This document shows, piece after piece, positions 1-5,464 of a DNA stretch of 12,711 nt. Origin of the DNA: Candidatus Shapirobacteria bacterium CG2_30_35_20 (lineage in GTDB: Bacteria; Patescibacteriota; Microgenomatia; UBA12405). Location: NCBI GenBank assembly GCA_001873665.1, contig MNZO01000016.1, positions 1 to 12,711 on the forward strand, in the 5' to 3' direction. Every line of letters starts with the position of its first letter. Positions within the stretch are counted from its first letter, which is position 1. Made by a program: the position numbers and the translations under genes. The notes beneath the pieces were generated by a model. It saw only the letters and a program-made list of their open reading frames with translations. It ran no database searches and was not told the origin of the DNA.

Positions 1-525
1 GATATCGTTATTATTGGCTAAAGCATCAAAAATTTGATTAAATTTTTTATCGGTGTCGATTTTATTGACAATTTGTTTTTGTTCGAGAGTGTCGAGACGA
101 GAAAAAATTAAAGAATTAGTTTGAATTATTTTGCGCATAGCGACAAACTCGGACATAATTTGAACACTAATGCGGACAGCAATGTCACTTTTGAGTACGC
201 CCGAGAGCATGGCCACACCTTGTTCAGTGAAAACATAGGGTAAATATTTTCTTCCAACCTTATTTTTTAAGGTCGCAAATTGCGACCTTAAACTTGAAGT
301 CGCAAATTGCGACTTCAAGTTGTCGTATTCAAGTCTATTTAGTTTAAAGCAAAACTGATTAGGAAATCGAGTTTTATTCCGTTTAACCTGTTCATTAAGT
401 CGTTTGGTTGATACTTTGTAAAGTACCGCCAAATCTTCATCTAACATTACCTGAACGCCACGAATGGTATAGATTTTATTTTGAATATTGGTTTTGGTCG
501 TTGACAGCGATTTTATCTCATTCAC
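1..525 (-). CDS. ORF6N-domain protein, C-terminus cut by window edge
   Basis: I translated this frame by hand: 175 codons stay open from a GTG at 525 to the left edge. The N-terminal ~110 residues match the ORF6N domain, with IYTIRGVQVMLDEDLA, then STKRLNEQVKRNKTRFP, then YLPYVFTEQGVAMLSGV. ORF6N domains occur in phage antirepressor-like and chromosomal DNA-binding proteins. The following part (ISVQIMSEFVAMRKII... LEQKQ) looks helical or coiled coil, as is usual after this domain. An in-frame TAA directly upstream of the GTG leaves it as the first possible start; a TATCGT hexamer lies 6 nt upstream (532-537). The segment between the two conserved blocks contains a duplicated SQFAT motif encoded by tandem palindromes. 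The function is inferred from the domain only and the 3' end is not visible. Confidence 0.85.
   Translation of the reverse strand, partial: MNEIKSLSTTKTNIQNKIYTIRGVQVMLDEDLAVLYKVSTKRLNEQVKRNKTRFPNQFCFKLNRLEYDNLKSQFATSSLRSQFATLKNKVGRKYLPYVFTEQGVAMLSGVLKSDIAVRISVQIMSEFVAMRKIIQTNSLIFSRLDTLEQKQIVNKIDTDKKFNQIFDALANNNDI
266..321. repeat. Two tandem perfect palindromes inside the ORF6N gene
   Basis: Positions 266-292 (27 bp, single-base centre) and 291-321 (31 bp, single-base centre at 306) are both perfect inverted repeats sharing the core GTCGCAAATTGCGAC. The cores are 27 bp, or exactly nine codons, apart, so they add a second SQFAT motif to the protein without shifting the frame. Confidence 0.85.
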
Positions 526-567
526 AGATTAACGATAACGTATTTGAATTATTATCGATATTTAATC

Positions 568-621
568 TAACCCCTCCCCCTCGATTAGGAAATCGAGTAC
601 CTCCCCTTGACAGGGCGAGGC
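568..621. repeat. C-rich double-hairpin intergenic repeat
   Basis: The spacer right of the ORF6N gene holds a C-rich tract followed by a perfect hairpin (CTCGATT 580-586 / AATCGAG 591-597, 4-nt loop). A second imperfect hairpin follows (CCTCCCC ... GGGCGAGG, about 601-620). This is the kind of short structured repeat often scattered between genes in environmental bacterial genomes. Nothing suggests a gene here. The rest of 526-728 contains only this, the next repeat and a short lead-in to the next gene. Confidence 0.55.
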
Positions 622-641
622 AGAGAAAACACCAAAACCCA

Positions 642-675
642 TCATTGCGAGTGCATCCGAAGCAATCTCGTTGGA
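642..675. repeat. REP-like palindromic element
   Basis: ATTGC at 645-649 and GCAAT at 662-666 can pair across a short loop. The pattern CATTGCGAG...GAAGCAATCTCG resembles a palindromic repeat seen dispersed in many bacterial genomes. Only one copy is visible, so the family assignment rests on recall of that pattern. Confidence 0.4.
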
Positions 676-728
676 ATTAAACAAGCCAAAATTTGACTTT
701 CAAGCAAGAGAGAGATAATCCCCATAAT

Positions 729-1025
729 ATGAAAAAAGATACGCTTAACTTTATGTTCAATATGTTACTTGAATTAGAGAAAGAAAGAGTTAAAACCGCA
801 ACCGGTGCAACCGTAGAAGATTTTAAATACGGTCAAGCCGAAAAAGTCACCAGATATGAAAACGGTACAGCTGCAGTTACATATAAAGGTATTGAATATC
901 GTCCAACCACAGAAACATGGGGTCCATTAGATGGTAACAAAAATAAAAAGACCGTACTAATTAATGCTAAACAAAATCCAGCTAAACCAGATAATTGGAC
1001 AAAAGTTGAATTTAAAATAAATTAA
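729..1025 (+). CDS. Hypothetical small protein (98 aa)
   Basis: I do not recognise this protein. From the ATG at 729 it encodes 98 mostly hydrophilic residues. It has an amphipathic N-terminal segment (FMFNMLLELEKERVK) and then a probable beta-rich part with many T, N, K and G residues, including YENGTAAVTYKGIEYRP and TWGPLDGNKNKK. No signal peptide, membrane segment or cysteine is present, so it is probably cytoplasmic. The frame could start earlier at a TTG at 693. I prefer the ATG because a GATAAT box (714-719) ends 9 nt before it, with TTGACT at 693-698 as a possible -35 (short 15-nt spacer), which would put the TTG upstream of the transcription start. It is a single-gene unit between repeat DNA and a candidate small RNA. 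Confidence 0.6.
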   Translation: MKKDTLNFMFNMLLELEKERVKTATGATVEDFKYGQAEKVTRYENGTAAVTYKGIEYRPTTETWGPLDGNKNKKTVLINAKQNPAKPDNWTKVEFKIN

Positions 1026-1109
1026 TCAAATAACTTTCTCCACATCCCACTCCACCTTTTTCTCCCCAATCTCACATTGACAAAAGAAGCCAATAATTGA
1101 TAGAATATA
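1026..1109 (-). pseudogene. Relic resembling the 3' end of the peptide deformylase gene
   Basis: Read on the minus strand, this 27-codon stretch is open between two stops, has no ATG, and ends IGEKKVEWDVEKVI-stop. The intact def gene nearby ends FVGEKKVEWSIDKVVGEEK. At the DNA level 1047-1068 and 1706-1727 agree at about 20 of 22 positions by eye, in the same orientation. The residues before the match (FFCQCE) do not resemble the deformylase. I read it as a decayed duplicate of the def 3' end, separated from def by the NYN gene. Chance similarity in a purine-rich stretch cannot be excluded. Confidence 0.4.
1077..1106 (+). promoter_or_regulatory. Promoter of candidate small RNA
   Basis: TTGACA (1077-1082), an 18-nt spacer and TAGAAT (1101-1106) form a near-consensus sigma-70-type promoter. 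No open reading frame follows on this strand before the T-run at 1163-1168, so it appears to serve a short untranslated transcript. Confidence 0.55.
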
Positions 1110-1111
1110 TC

Positions 1112-1168
1112 AATCACCAGGGAGGGAAGGTTGCAGAGCAATACTGCAAGCAACACTCCCAGTTTTTT
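1112..1168 (+). ncRNA. Candidate small RNA (~57 nt) ending in an intrinsic terminator
   Basis: The segment after the promoter folds into a two-part hairpin. The outer stem is GGGAG (1120-1124) with CTCCC (1156-1160), and the inner stem is TTGCAG (1131-1136) with CTGCAA (1144-1149) around a 7-nt loop. A competing inner pairing is GTTGC 1130-1134 with GCAAC 1150-1154. Six T residues follow (1163-1168). With the promoter 5 nt upstream this is a complete transcription unit too short for a protein. It could instead be only a terminator for the gene ending at 1025. I do not recognise the RNA family. Confidence 0.45.
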
Positions 1169-1667
1169 ATTTCACAAATTCCAACTTTTTTCTAAGATCG
1201 TTCATAAAGTTTAAATATGGTTTATATGGTGACAATAACTTCGAATATTTCCTCTGATTTGGAACCAATACTTTTTCTAATTTCTTTTGTTTTACTAAAT
1301 ATTTTATTAAGCATTGAAAGTCACCATCGCCAGAAACAATTATAGCTTTATCATAATTATCATATTCAATTTTAGCTGAATATAAGACAATTTCTGCATC
1401 AACATTTCCCTTAACTTTCCCATCTTTATCAATTACCGTTGGTTTAAAAATTAGTTTATAACCTGATTTTTTCAAAAAATCATACAACTTTTGATTTTTA
1501 GGAATATACCCAATAAAAAGAAAGACTTTATTTACACTATATTTTTCAGTTAAATATTTCCTAAATCTAGCAAAATTCAACTTCCATCCCTGACCCAATA
1601 TTCCCAAATTTAAATTTTGACTATCAATAAAAGCATAAACATTTTTTACCACAGTTAAATTTATCAC
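1167..1667 (-). CDS. NYN-domain (LabA/DUF88-like) putative ribonuclease
   Basis: The protein has 166 aa. The NYN domain is a PIN-like, metal-dependent nuclease fold, found in LabA/DUF88 proteins and related to RNA-processing enzymes. The acidic residues expected at the active site are visible: YAFIDSQNL (Asp15, Asn18), GNVDAEIV (Asp90) and the hallmark VSGDGDFQ (Asp114, Asp116). The length fits a single-domain member. It starts with GTG only 5 nt after the def stop, so the two are almost certainly co-transcribed. The purine-rich end of def (GGAGG about 13 nt upstream) may act as its ribosome site. Later in-frame starts exist (GTG at codon 6). An RNA substrate is inferred from the family; the target is unknown. 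Confidence 0.85.
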   Translation of the reverse strand: MINLTVVKNVYAFIDSQNLNLGILGQGWKLNFARFRKYLTEKYSVNKVFLFIGYIPKNQKLYDFLKKSGYKLIFKPTVIDKDGKVKGNVDAEIVLYSAKIEYDNYDKAIIVSGDGDFQCLIKYLVKQKKLEKVLVPNQRKYSKLLSPYKPYLNFMNDLRKKLEFVK

Positions 1668-1672
1668 AAAAA

Positions 1673-2236
1673 CTATTTTTCCTCCCCCACCACCTTATCA
1701 ATACTCCACTCCACTTTTTTCTCTCCCACAAATTTATAAAACTTTCCTCCGTCTCTTTTTATATAATCAATAAATAAAATTCCATCAAGGTGGTCTAGTT
1801 CATGTTGAAACACAATCGCTTCAAAGCCATTTAACATTTTTTTCTTATCAACTAACTTTCCTTTTTCAATTTCCTGCCAAACCGCTTCTATTTTTAAATA
1901 TCTTTTGACCGTTCCATACAAATCAGGGAATGACAAACATCCTTCAAGAAAATCCTGTTCTTTTTCATCTTTATCGCCCACCATCACCGGATAAACTTTT
2001 TGTCCATAAACACCCAAAATTTGCGGATTAATCAATACGATTACTTTTTTACCATTTTTTAATCCAAAAAATCTTTTTTCAATTCCCAATTGCGTCGACG
2101 CCAGTCCAGCTCCGTTTTCCGATGTCTCCAACACTTCTTTTAAATCGGCCACATCCGTCAATATCTCAGCTACTGACTTTACCGCTGGTACTTTTTTACG
2201 TAATACCTCATTCGGATACATTACAATTGGTCGCAT
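1673..2236 (-). CDS. def: Peptide deformylase
   Basis: This cytoplasmic metalloenzyme removes the formyl group from the N-terminal methionine of new proteins. All three family motifs are present in 187 aa: GAGLASTQLG (residues 42-51, with Ser where Ala is common), EGCLS (Cys100, metal ligand) and QHELDH (His145 and His149 ligands, catalytic Glu146). There is an extra loop between motifs 1 and 2 (DKDEKEQDF) and a charged C-terminal tail (GEKKVEWSIDKVVGEEK). The gene faces fmt, which makes the formyl-Met-tRNA whose product Def processes, across a 19-bp gap. The minus-strand TATAAT ends 5 nt before this ATG, suggesting a leaderless mRNA. Part of the 3' end seems to recur at 1047-1068. Confidence 0.97.
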   Translation of the reverse strand: MRPIVMYPNEVLRKKVPAVKSVAEILTDVADLKEVLETSENGAGLASTQLGIEKRFFGLKNGKKVIVLINPQILGVYGQKVYPVMVGDKDEKEQDFLEGCLSFPDLYGTVKRYLKIEAVWQEIEKGKLVDKKKMLNGFEAIVFQHELDHLDGILFIDYIKRDGGKFYKFVGEKKVEWSIDKVVGEEK

Positions 2237-2255
2237 ACTATATTATAATCGATTA
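2237..2255. promoter_or_regulatory. Bidirectional def/fmt promoter with one symmetric -10
   Basis: The whole gap between the two start codons is 19 bp. It contains ATTATAAT (2242-2249), which is its own reverse complement. It therefore gives TATAAT on the plus strand (2244-2249, 6 nt before the fmt ATG) and TATAAT on the minus strand (2247-2242, 5 nt before the def ATG). No good -35 is visible in either direction. There is no room for a Shine-Dalgarno leader on either mRNA. Confidence 0.65.
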
Positions 2256-3080
2256 ATGATTTCATTGGTATTCTTTGGTTCTTTTCAACACTATTCTACC
2301 CTTACCCTCCAAAAGCTTCTCGACTCCAAAAAATTGATTATCAATGCCGTCATTACCACTCCTCCTCGCCCCGGTAACCATGGAATCGTTACTAAAACTC
2401 ACACCCATCTATTTTGTGAACAAAACAATATCCCCGTTTTTCCCCTCGAAAATCTTGACTCTATACCTACCGAAATCGAAAAACCCGATTTTATCTTTGT
2501 TTCAGGATTTGGAAAATTGTTAAATGAAAATTGGCTAAATTTTCCAAAAATTATGGCTATCAATGCCCATCAATCACTCCTCCCGACTTACGCCGGTCGT
2601 TTTCCCACCCAATGGGCTATTTTAAAGGGTGAAAAAAAAACTGGCGTCACTCTAATCAAAATGTCACCCCAATTTGACAAAGGTGAAATATTGATTCAAT
2701 CAAAAATCAATATTTTACCCACTGATACCAGCAATACACTATATACAAAATTATATGATTTAAGTGCTAAATTATTTATCAACATCGCTCCCACCATTGA
2801 CAAAATAATTCCAACACCACAATCGGGATCAGGTTTTTATGCCCGCCAATTAACCAAAGCCGATGGATACATCACCAATTTTGATAATTTAAATAAGTTA
2901 ACTCGCGCCCTTAATCCCTGGCCTGGTGTTTGGACTTATGTCACCGATAAAAATAACAAAAAATTAATACTAAAAATACTATCAATTGATAAAAACAATC
3001 AACCTGAAAACGTCCTAATTCAGGGCAAAAAACCCACCAAATGGTCCGAAATTTCTAAGTACTATTCTCTGACATCATAA
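2256..3080 (+). CDS. fmt: Methionyl-tRNA formyltransferase
   Basis: Fmt formylates initiator Met-tRNA using 10-formyl-tetrahydrofolate in the cytoplasm. The catalytic Asn-His-Asp set is visible: INAHQSLLP gives Asn103 and His105, and FDKGEIL gives Asp141, in a formyltransferase N-domain of about 180 aa. The C-terminal domain follows with ADGYI...LTRALNPWPGVWTYV. At 274 aa it is shorter than the roughly 310 aa of well-known homologues. The region after the catalytic loop reads LLPTYAGRFPTQWA, where LLPxxRGAAPIQWA is usual, so the common Arg-Gly has become Ala-Gly with the Arg shifted. The ATG at 2256 follows a TATAAT box by 6 nt. Pairing with def is the classic formylation-deformylation neighbourhood, here divergent rather than an operon. 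Confidence 0.95.
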   Translation: MISLVFFGSFQHYSTLTLQKLLDSKKLIINAVITTPPRPGNHGIVTKTHTHLFCEQNNIPVFPLENLDSIPTEIEKPDFIFVSGFGKLLNENWLNFPKIMAINAHQSLLPTYAGRFPTQWAILKGEKKTGVTLIKMSPQFDKGEILIQSKINILPTDTSNTLYTKLYDLSAKLFINIAPTIDKIIPTPQSGSGFYARQLTKADGYITNFDNLNKLTRALNPWPGVWTYVTDKNNKKLILKILSIDKNNQPENVLIQGKKPTKWSEISKYYSLTS

Positions 3081-3120
3081 TTATTTAATACTCAATTTTG
3101 TCCTAATATTCCAAATAATT

Positions 3121-3148
3121 CGTAATTCGTAATTCGTAATTCGTAATT
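3121..3148. repeat. Short tandem repeat, 4 x CGTAATT
   Basis: Four perfect 7-bp units CGTAATT follow a partial unit. They lie in the ~180-bp non-coding stretch between fmt and the lysine-rich mini-gene. Apart from this and the promoter at 3212-3240 I see nothing else in that stretch. Confidence 0.85.
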
Positions 3149-3211
3149 AATTTATCTCATTTTTTATTCTTAAAATAGCAAATTATAAAGCAAGGTACGG
3201 CAATATTTTTT

Positions 3212-3240
3212 TTGACAAAAGTATAAAAAATCTCTTTAAT
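3212..3240 (+). promoter_or_regulatory. Strong promoter of the lysine-rich mini-gene
   Basis: TTGACA (3212-3217), a 17-nt spacer and TTTAAT (3235-3240) give a near-consensus promoter. Transcription would start near 3247, so the mRNA would have a short leader carrying at least part of the Shine-Dalgarno sequence at 3245-3253. Confidence 0.65.
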
Positions 3241-3244
3241 TAAT

Positions 3245-3253
3245 AAAGGAGGT
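3245..3253 (+). promoter_or_regulatory. Shine-Dalgarno site AAAGGAGGT
   Basis: This is the only textbook anti-16S match I see ahead of a start codon in the window. AGGAGG ends 11 nt before the ATG at 3264, a little longer than typical spacing. It fixes the start of a 25-codon gene that would otherwise be easy to dismiss. Confidence 0.75.
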
Positions 3254-3263
3254 AAAACAAAAT

Positions 3264-3341
3264 ATGCCAGTAAAAAAGAAAAAAGCAGTCAAGAAAAAAG
3301 TAGCTAAAAAGAAAACTGCCAAAAAAGCTAAAAGGAAATAA
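3264..3341 (+). CDS. Lysine-rich mini-protein (25 aa), possible nucleic-acid binder
   Basis: The product is only 25 residues, of which 14 are Lys and one Arg; the rest are mostly Ala and Val, with no acidic or aromatic residue. The pattern of KKK blocks separated by A/V resembles the tails of bacterial histone-H1-like proteins. Binding to DNA or RNA through charge is therefore plausible, but this is composition, not a domain match. The gene is a self-contained unit with a near-consensus promoter, a strong Shine-Dalgarno sequence, an ATG start, a TAA stop and an intrinsic terminator immediately downstream. That machinery argues for a real and probably well-expressed gene despite its size. Alternatively, it could be a regulatory peptide or ribosome-associated peptide. 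Confidence 0.7.
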   Translation: MPVKKKKAVKKKVAKKKTAKKAKRK

Positions 3342-3352
3342 GAACAGTTTTT

Positions 3353-3391
3353 ATAAAAAAACGGTGTTTACTTTGTAACCGCCGTTTTTTT
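3353..3391 (+). terminator. Intrinsic terminator after the lysine-rich mini-gene
   Basis: An A-rich arm ending ACGG (to 3364) pairs with CCGT followed by a T-run (3382-3391), with a partly paired inner segment around GTTTAC and GTAAC. It lies 11 nt after the stop codon. Confidence 0.75.
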
Positions 3392-3401
3392 AATGTACAA
3401 T
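3373..3401 (+). promoter_or_regulatory. Promoter of the small membrane-protein cluster
   Basis: TTGTAA (3373-3378), 17 nt and TACAAT (3396-3401) place the -10 only 5 nt before the ATG at 3407. The -35 sits inside the preceding terminator hairpin, so the two units are packed together. Confidence 0.5.
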
Positions 3402-3406
3402 TTGAT

Positions 3407-3646
3407 ATGAAAAATATAAAAAACATTCACTTTAGCCTTGTTTTCACCGTTCTTTCAATAATCTTACTTCTTATAAAAGGTGGCATTCTCAGTGGTATCA
3501 CAGCCCTAATTGGATTAATCTACACCAAAAAAGCCCTAAAAAATAATCAAAAACTTGGTACATTTCTTGGCATTGTTAACCTAATTATTATTAGCTACTA
3601 TCTCTTTGTTCTATTTATTATCGGTTACGTGATGACTAGTCGTTAA
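3407..3646 (+). CDS. Small two-helix membrane protein A1 (DUF4190-like pattern)
   Basis: The protein has 79 aa with two hydrophobic spans, about residues 9-39 (possibly a bent or double segment) and 52-76. A short basic loop, TKKALKNNQK, separates them. The layout of a Gly-Ile-rich helix, then xKKALK, then LGIxNLIIxxYYLF resembles DUF4190-type membrane proteins, but I would not assign the family firmly. It is about 53% identical by eye to the protein at 4442-4681, which has exactly the same length. The next gene starts after a single base, a spacing repeated precisely in the second copy. Function unknown; it sits in the cytoplasmic membrane. Confidence 0.75.
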   Translation: MKNIKNIHFSLVFTVLSIILLLIKGGILSGITALIGLIYTKKALKNNQKLGTFLGIVNLIIISYYLFVLFIIGYVMTSR

Positions 3647-3647
3647 T

Positions 3648-3869
3648 ATGGATATATTTGAAAAATATTGTATTTTAACCTTCGTATCGTGTTTGTTAAT
3701 ATATGAAATATACAAATATCACAAAGGTTACGGTATCGGCAAAAGAGTATTTATCTTCGTCAAACCCAAAAACACCAATATTATCAATCGAACATCTTTA
3801 TTCTTATTAATTGTTGGTCTGACGATTATAGAGTTTCTACTAATATTATTTATTATTAAGACAACATGA
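3648..3869 (+). CDS. Small two-helix membrane protein B1
   Basis: This is a 73-aa protein of unknown family. The first membrane span (about residues 8-22) runs into YEIYKYHKGYGIGKRVFIFVKPK, and a second span covers about 51-70. The block LxYEIYKYxKGxGIGxRVFIFxKPK is shared almost unchanged with the protein at 4683-4895 (about 60% identical overall by eye), so this loop between the helices is the conserved functional core. It is rich in Tyr, Gly and basic residues. The stop codon overlaps the next start as ATGA, implying translational coupling to gene C. Confidence 0.75.
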   Translation: MDIFEKYCILTFVSCLLIYEIYKYHKGYGIGKRVFIFVKPKNTNIINRTSLFLLIVGLTIIEFLLILFIIKTT

Positions 3870-4420
3870 ATATCTTTACAATTATATTCAGTCTACTTTC
3901 TTATATATTAATATCTCTCATTTATCTATTGTATCGATCACTTCAACTTAAAAAATATCGTGGCAAAGACATAATTTATAGTGGAATAGTTACTGGTAAT
4001 ATTTACGAACTGAAGCATTCGACCGAAAACCAAAAATTAGTTCAAACTGACCCCATTGACAAAGTAATATTGGGGAAAGTTACAGATTGCGGGTATGAAA
4101 CCGACAGTTACATAATCGAACTCTATGAAAAAAACATCCTAATTTATGACAAACCATCAATATATAGTCTATTAAAAACACTATTCAATCTAATCAATAA
4201 ACAGAAAGTCATATCCATTCCGTACGAAAACGTTCTCAATTGGTATATCGGCAAAAACCAAAAATACGTTGCCATTGAGTCATTTTTGCCAGACTCAAAA
4301 AAAGATCTAGCCTTTGTAACTTATGTTATTGGGTTAGACATTCAAACCCATTTACAAATGAAAATCGCCAATAAATTTTCGCAAGAACCAGTTATGAAAT
4401 TTATGTCACAAAACAAATAA
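3866..4420 (+). CDS. Membrane-anchored protein C with cytoplasmic-type domain, unknown function
   Basis: The protein has 184 aa. One N-terminal span (about residues 3-23) is followed by Arg/Lys residues (YRSLQLKKYRGK), consistent with the C-terminal part facing the cytoplasm. The soluble part looks mixed alpha/beta with repeated short beta stretches (IIYSGIVTGNIYEL, YIIELYEKNILIYDKP, KVISIPYENVLNWYIG). A bacterial PH-like fold is possible, but I see no diagnostic motif. Its start overlaps the B1 stop by 4 nt. No copy accompanies the second A-B pair, so C is the unique member of the cluster. Confidence 0.7.
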   Translation: MNIFTIIFSLLSYILISLIYLLYRSLQLKKYRGKDIIYSGIVTGNIYELKHSTENQKLVQTDPIDKVILGKVTDCGYETDSYIIELYEKNILIYDKPSIYSLLKTLFNLINKQKVISIPYENVLNWYIGKNQKYVAIESFLPDSKKDLAFVTYVIGLDIQTHLQMKIANKFSQEPVMKFMSQNK

Positions 4421-4441
4421 GCAACATTACAATACAAACAT

Positions 4442-4681
4442 ATGAAATTAGAAAAAAATATCCGCACCAGTATAATAATTACATTAATTGCAATAATATT
4501 ATTTTTTGCAAAAGCCGGTATTTTTTCTGGAATATTTAGCATCATTGGATTAGTTTTTGCTAAAAAATCATTAAAAAACAGTCAACACTGGGCAGCTGTC
4601 CTTGGTGTTATAAATCTGACAATTATCGCTTACTACCTTTTCTTTATTTTTGTCATTGGTTACGCCATGACCAATCGATAA
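4442..4681 (+). CDS. Small two-helix membrane protein A2, paralogue of A1
   Basis: At 79 aa this is the same length as A1. Identical positions include GIxSGI, the KKxLKNxQ loop, LGxxNL, IIxYYLF and the C-terminal IGYxMTxR. The two therefore come from a tandem duplication that has since diverged. A TACAAT hexamer (4428-4433) ends 8 nt before the ATG, inside the 21-bp gap after gene C, so this pair may also have its own promoter. Function unknown. Confidence 0.75.
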   Translation: MKLEKNIRTSIIITLIAIILFFAKAGIFSGIFSIIGLVFAKKSLKNSQHWAAVLGVINLTIIAYYLFFIFVIGYAMTNR

Positions 4682-4682
4682 G

Positions 4683-4895
4683 ATGAACACTATTGAAGTA
4701 TATGAAATTTTAGCCATTGTGTCAGGCTTATTATTATACGAAATATACAAATATCAAAAAGGTTGGGGTATTGGTCGAAGAGTGTTTATTTTTACAAAAC
4801 CAAAAACTTCTACTGTCGTCAACAGATTTTCTCTCTTATTATCAATTATTGGACTAGCAATTATAGAAATATTGATAATAACACTTATATATTAG
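4683..4895 (+). CDS. Small two-helix membrane protein B2, paralogue of B1
   Basis: The protein has 70 aa with the same plan as B1: a span at about 8-22, the conserved loop YEIYKYQKGWGIGRRVFIFTKPK, and a second span at about 50-68. Only the C-terminus is shorter by three residues. It begins one base after the A2 stop, exactly as B1 follows A1. The conserved aromatic-basic loop suggests an interaction surface shared by both copies. The gene ends 11 bp from a convergent gene; I see no hairpin terminator between them. Confidence 0.75.
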   Translation: MNTIEVYEILAIVSGLLLYEIYKYQKGWGIGRRVFIFTKPKTSTVVNRFSLLLSIIGLAIIEILIITLIY

Positions 4896-4906
4896 CAATA
4901 TTATTG

Positions 4907-5464
4907 TTATATAGAATATATTCTTTTAATGATTTGATTCAGCTCAACAAAATTTTCTGTATCATAAAAATATATCATTTCATAAAGCTCATTATTTACC
5001 ATAAATAAATAGGCTTTATGGGCTGAAAATAAATCATCAGGTTTCAATAAATTACCATTATACAAAGCTCCAAAACATAATGGTAAATATGGAATATTCA
5101 ATTCAACCATCTCATTCACATTATAAAAACTAACATTTTGATTCAAAATTGTAGGTAAACCTGGAACAACAGGCAAGCTACCCTGTTTAACTTCAGGCGA
5201 CTCAAGATATTTTTCAATCGTCGATTCCGAGATAGTACCAATATTACACAGGGAAACAAAGGGTTTATCTAAGCTATTTTTGTTACGATTAATAATTATA
5301 TTTTTCCCGATTTTATGAATAACATGTTTTGAATCAACTACAATTTTTACCCAACCAAACACTATAGTTTTAGGCCACACAAACCAAATTACAATACAAA
5401 TTACAATCATTACAACCAAAAACCAAACTATTTTATTTTTTACTATTTTTTGTGAATTCACCAT
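4907..5464 (-). CDS. Membrane-anchored protein of unknown function (185 aa)
   Basis: I do not recognise this protein. A single hydrophobic segment (about residues 12-31, VWFLVVMIVICIVIWFVWP) follows a Lys-containing N-terminus. An uncleaved signal anchor with the remaining ~150 residues outside the membrane is therefore likely. The outer part has two Cys (SLCNIG and PLCFG) that might pair. It is the last gene of a minus-strand run, and its start overlaps the preceding gene's end by 32 bp. No Shine-Dalgarno sequence is visible, so coupling with that gene is likely. Confidence 0.65.
   Translation of the reverse strand: MVNSQKIVKNKIVWFLVVMIVICIVIWFVWPKTIVFGWVKIVVDSKHVIHKIGKNIIINRNKNSLDKPFVSLCNIGTISESTIEKYLESPEVKQGSLPVVPGLPTILNQNVSFYNVNEMVELNIPYLPLCFGALYNGNLLKPDDLFSAHKAYLFMVNNELYEMIYFYDTENFVELNQIIKRIYSI

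Noticed and set aside
408..680. 90-codon open frame on the plus strand
   Set aside because: It lies antisense to the ORF6N gene and then runs through C-rich hairpin repeats; the composition is repeat-like and no domain is recognisable.
693..728. TTG start extending the 98-aa gene
   Set aside because: The TTG sits in a possible -35 and the likely -10 (714-719) lies downstream of it, so it would not be in the transcript; ATG 729 is preferred.
3121..3148. CRISPR-like array
   Set aside because: The units are 7 bp with no spacers; it is a simple tandem repeat.
4342..4545. Minus-strand 67-codon frame across C and A2
   Set aside because: It overlaps two supported genes in antisense and reads as the complement of a membrane segment.
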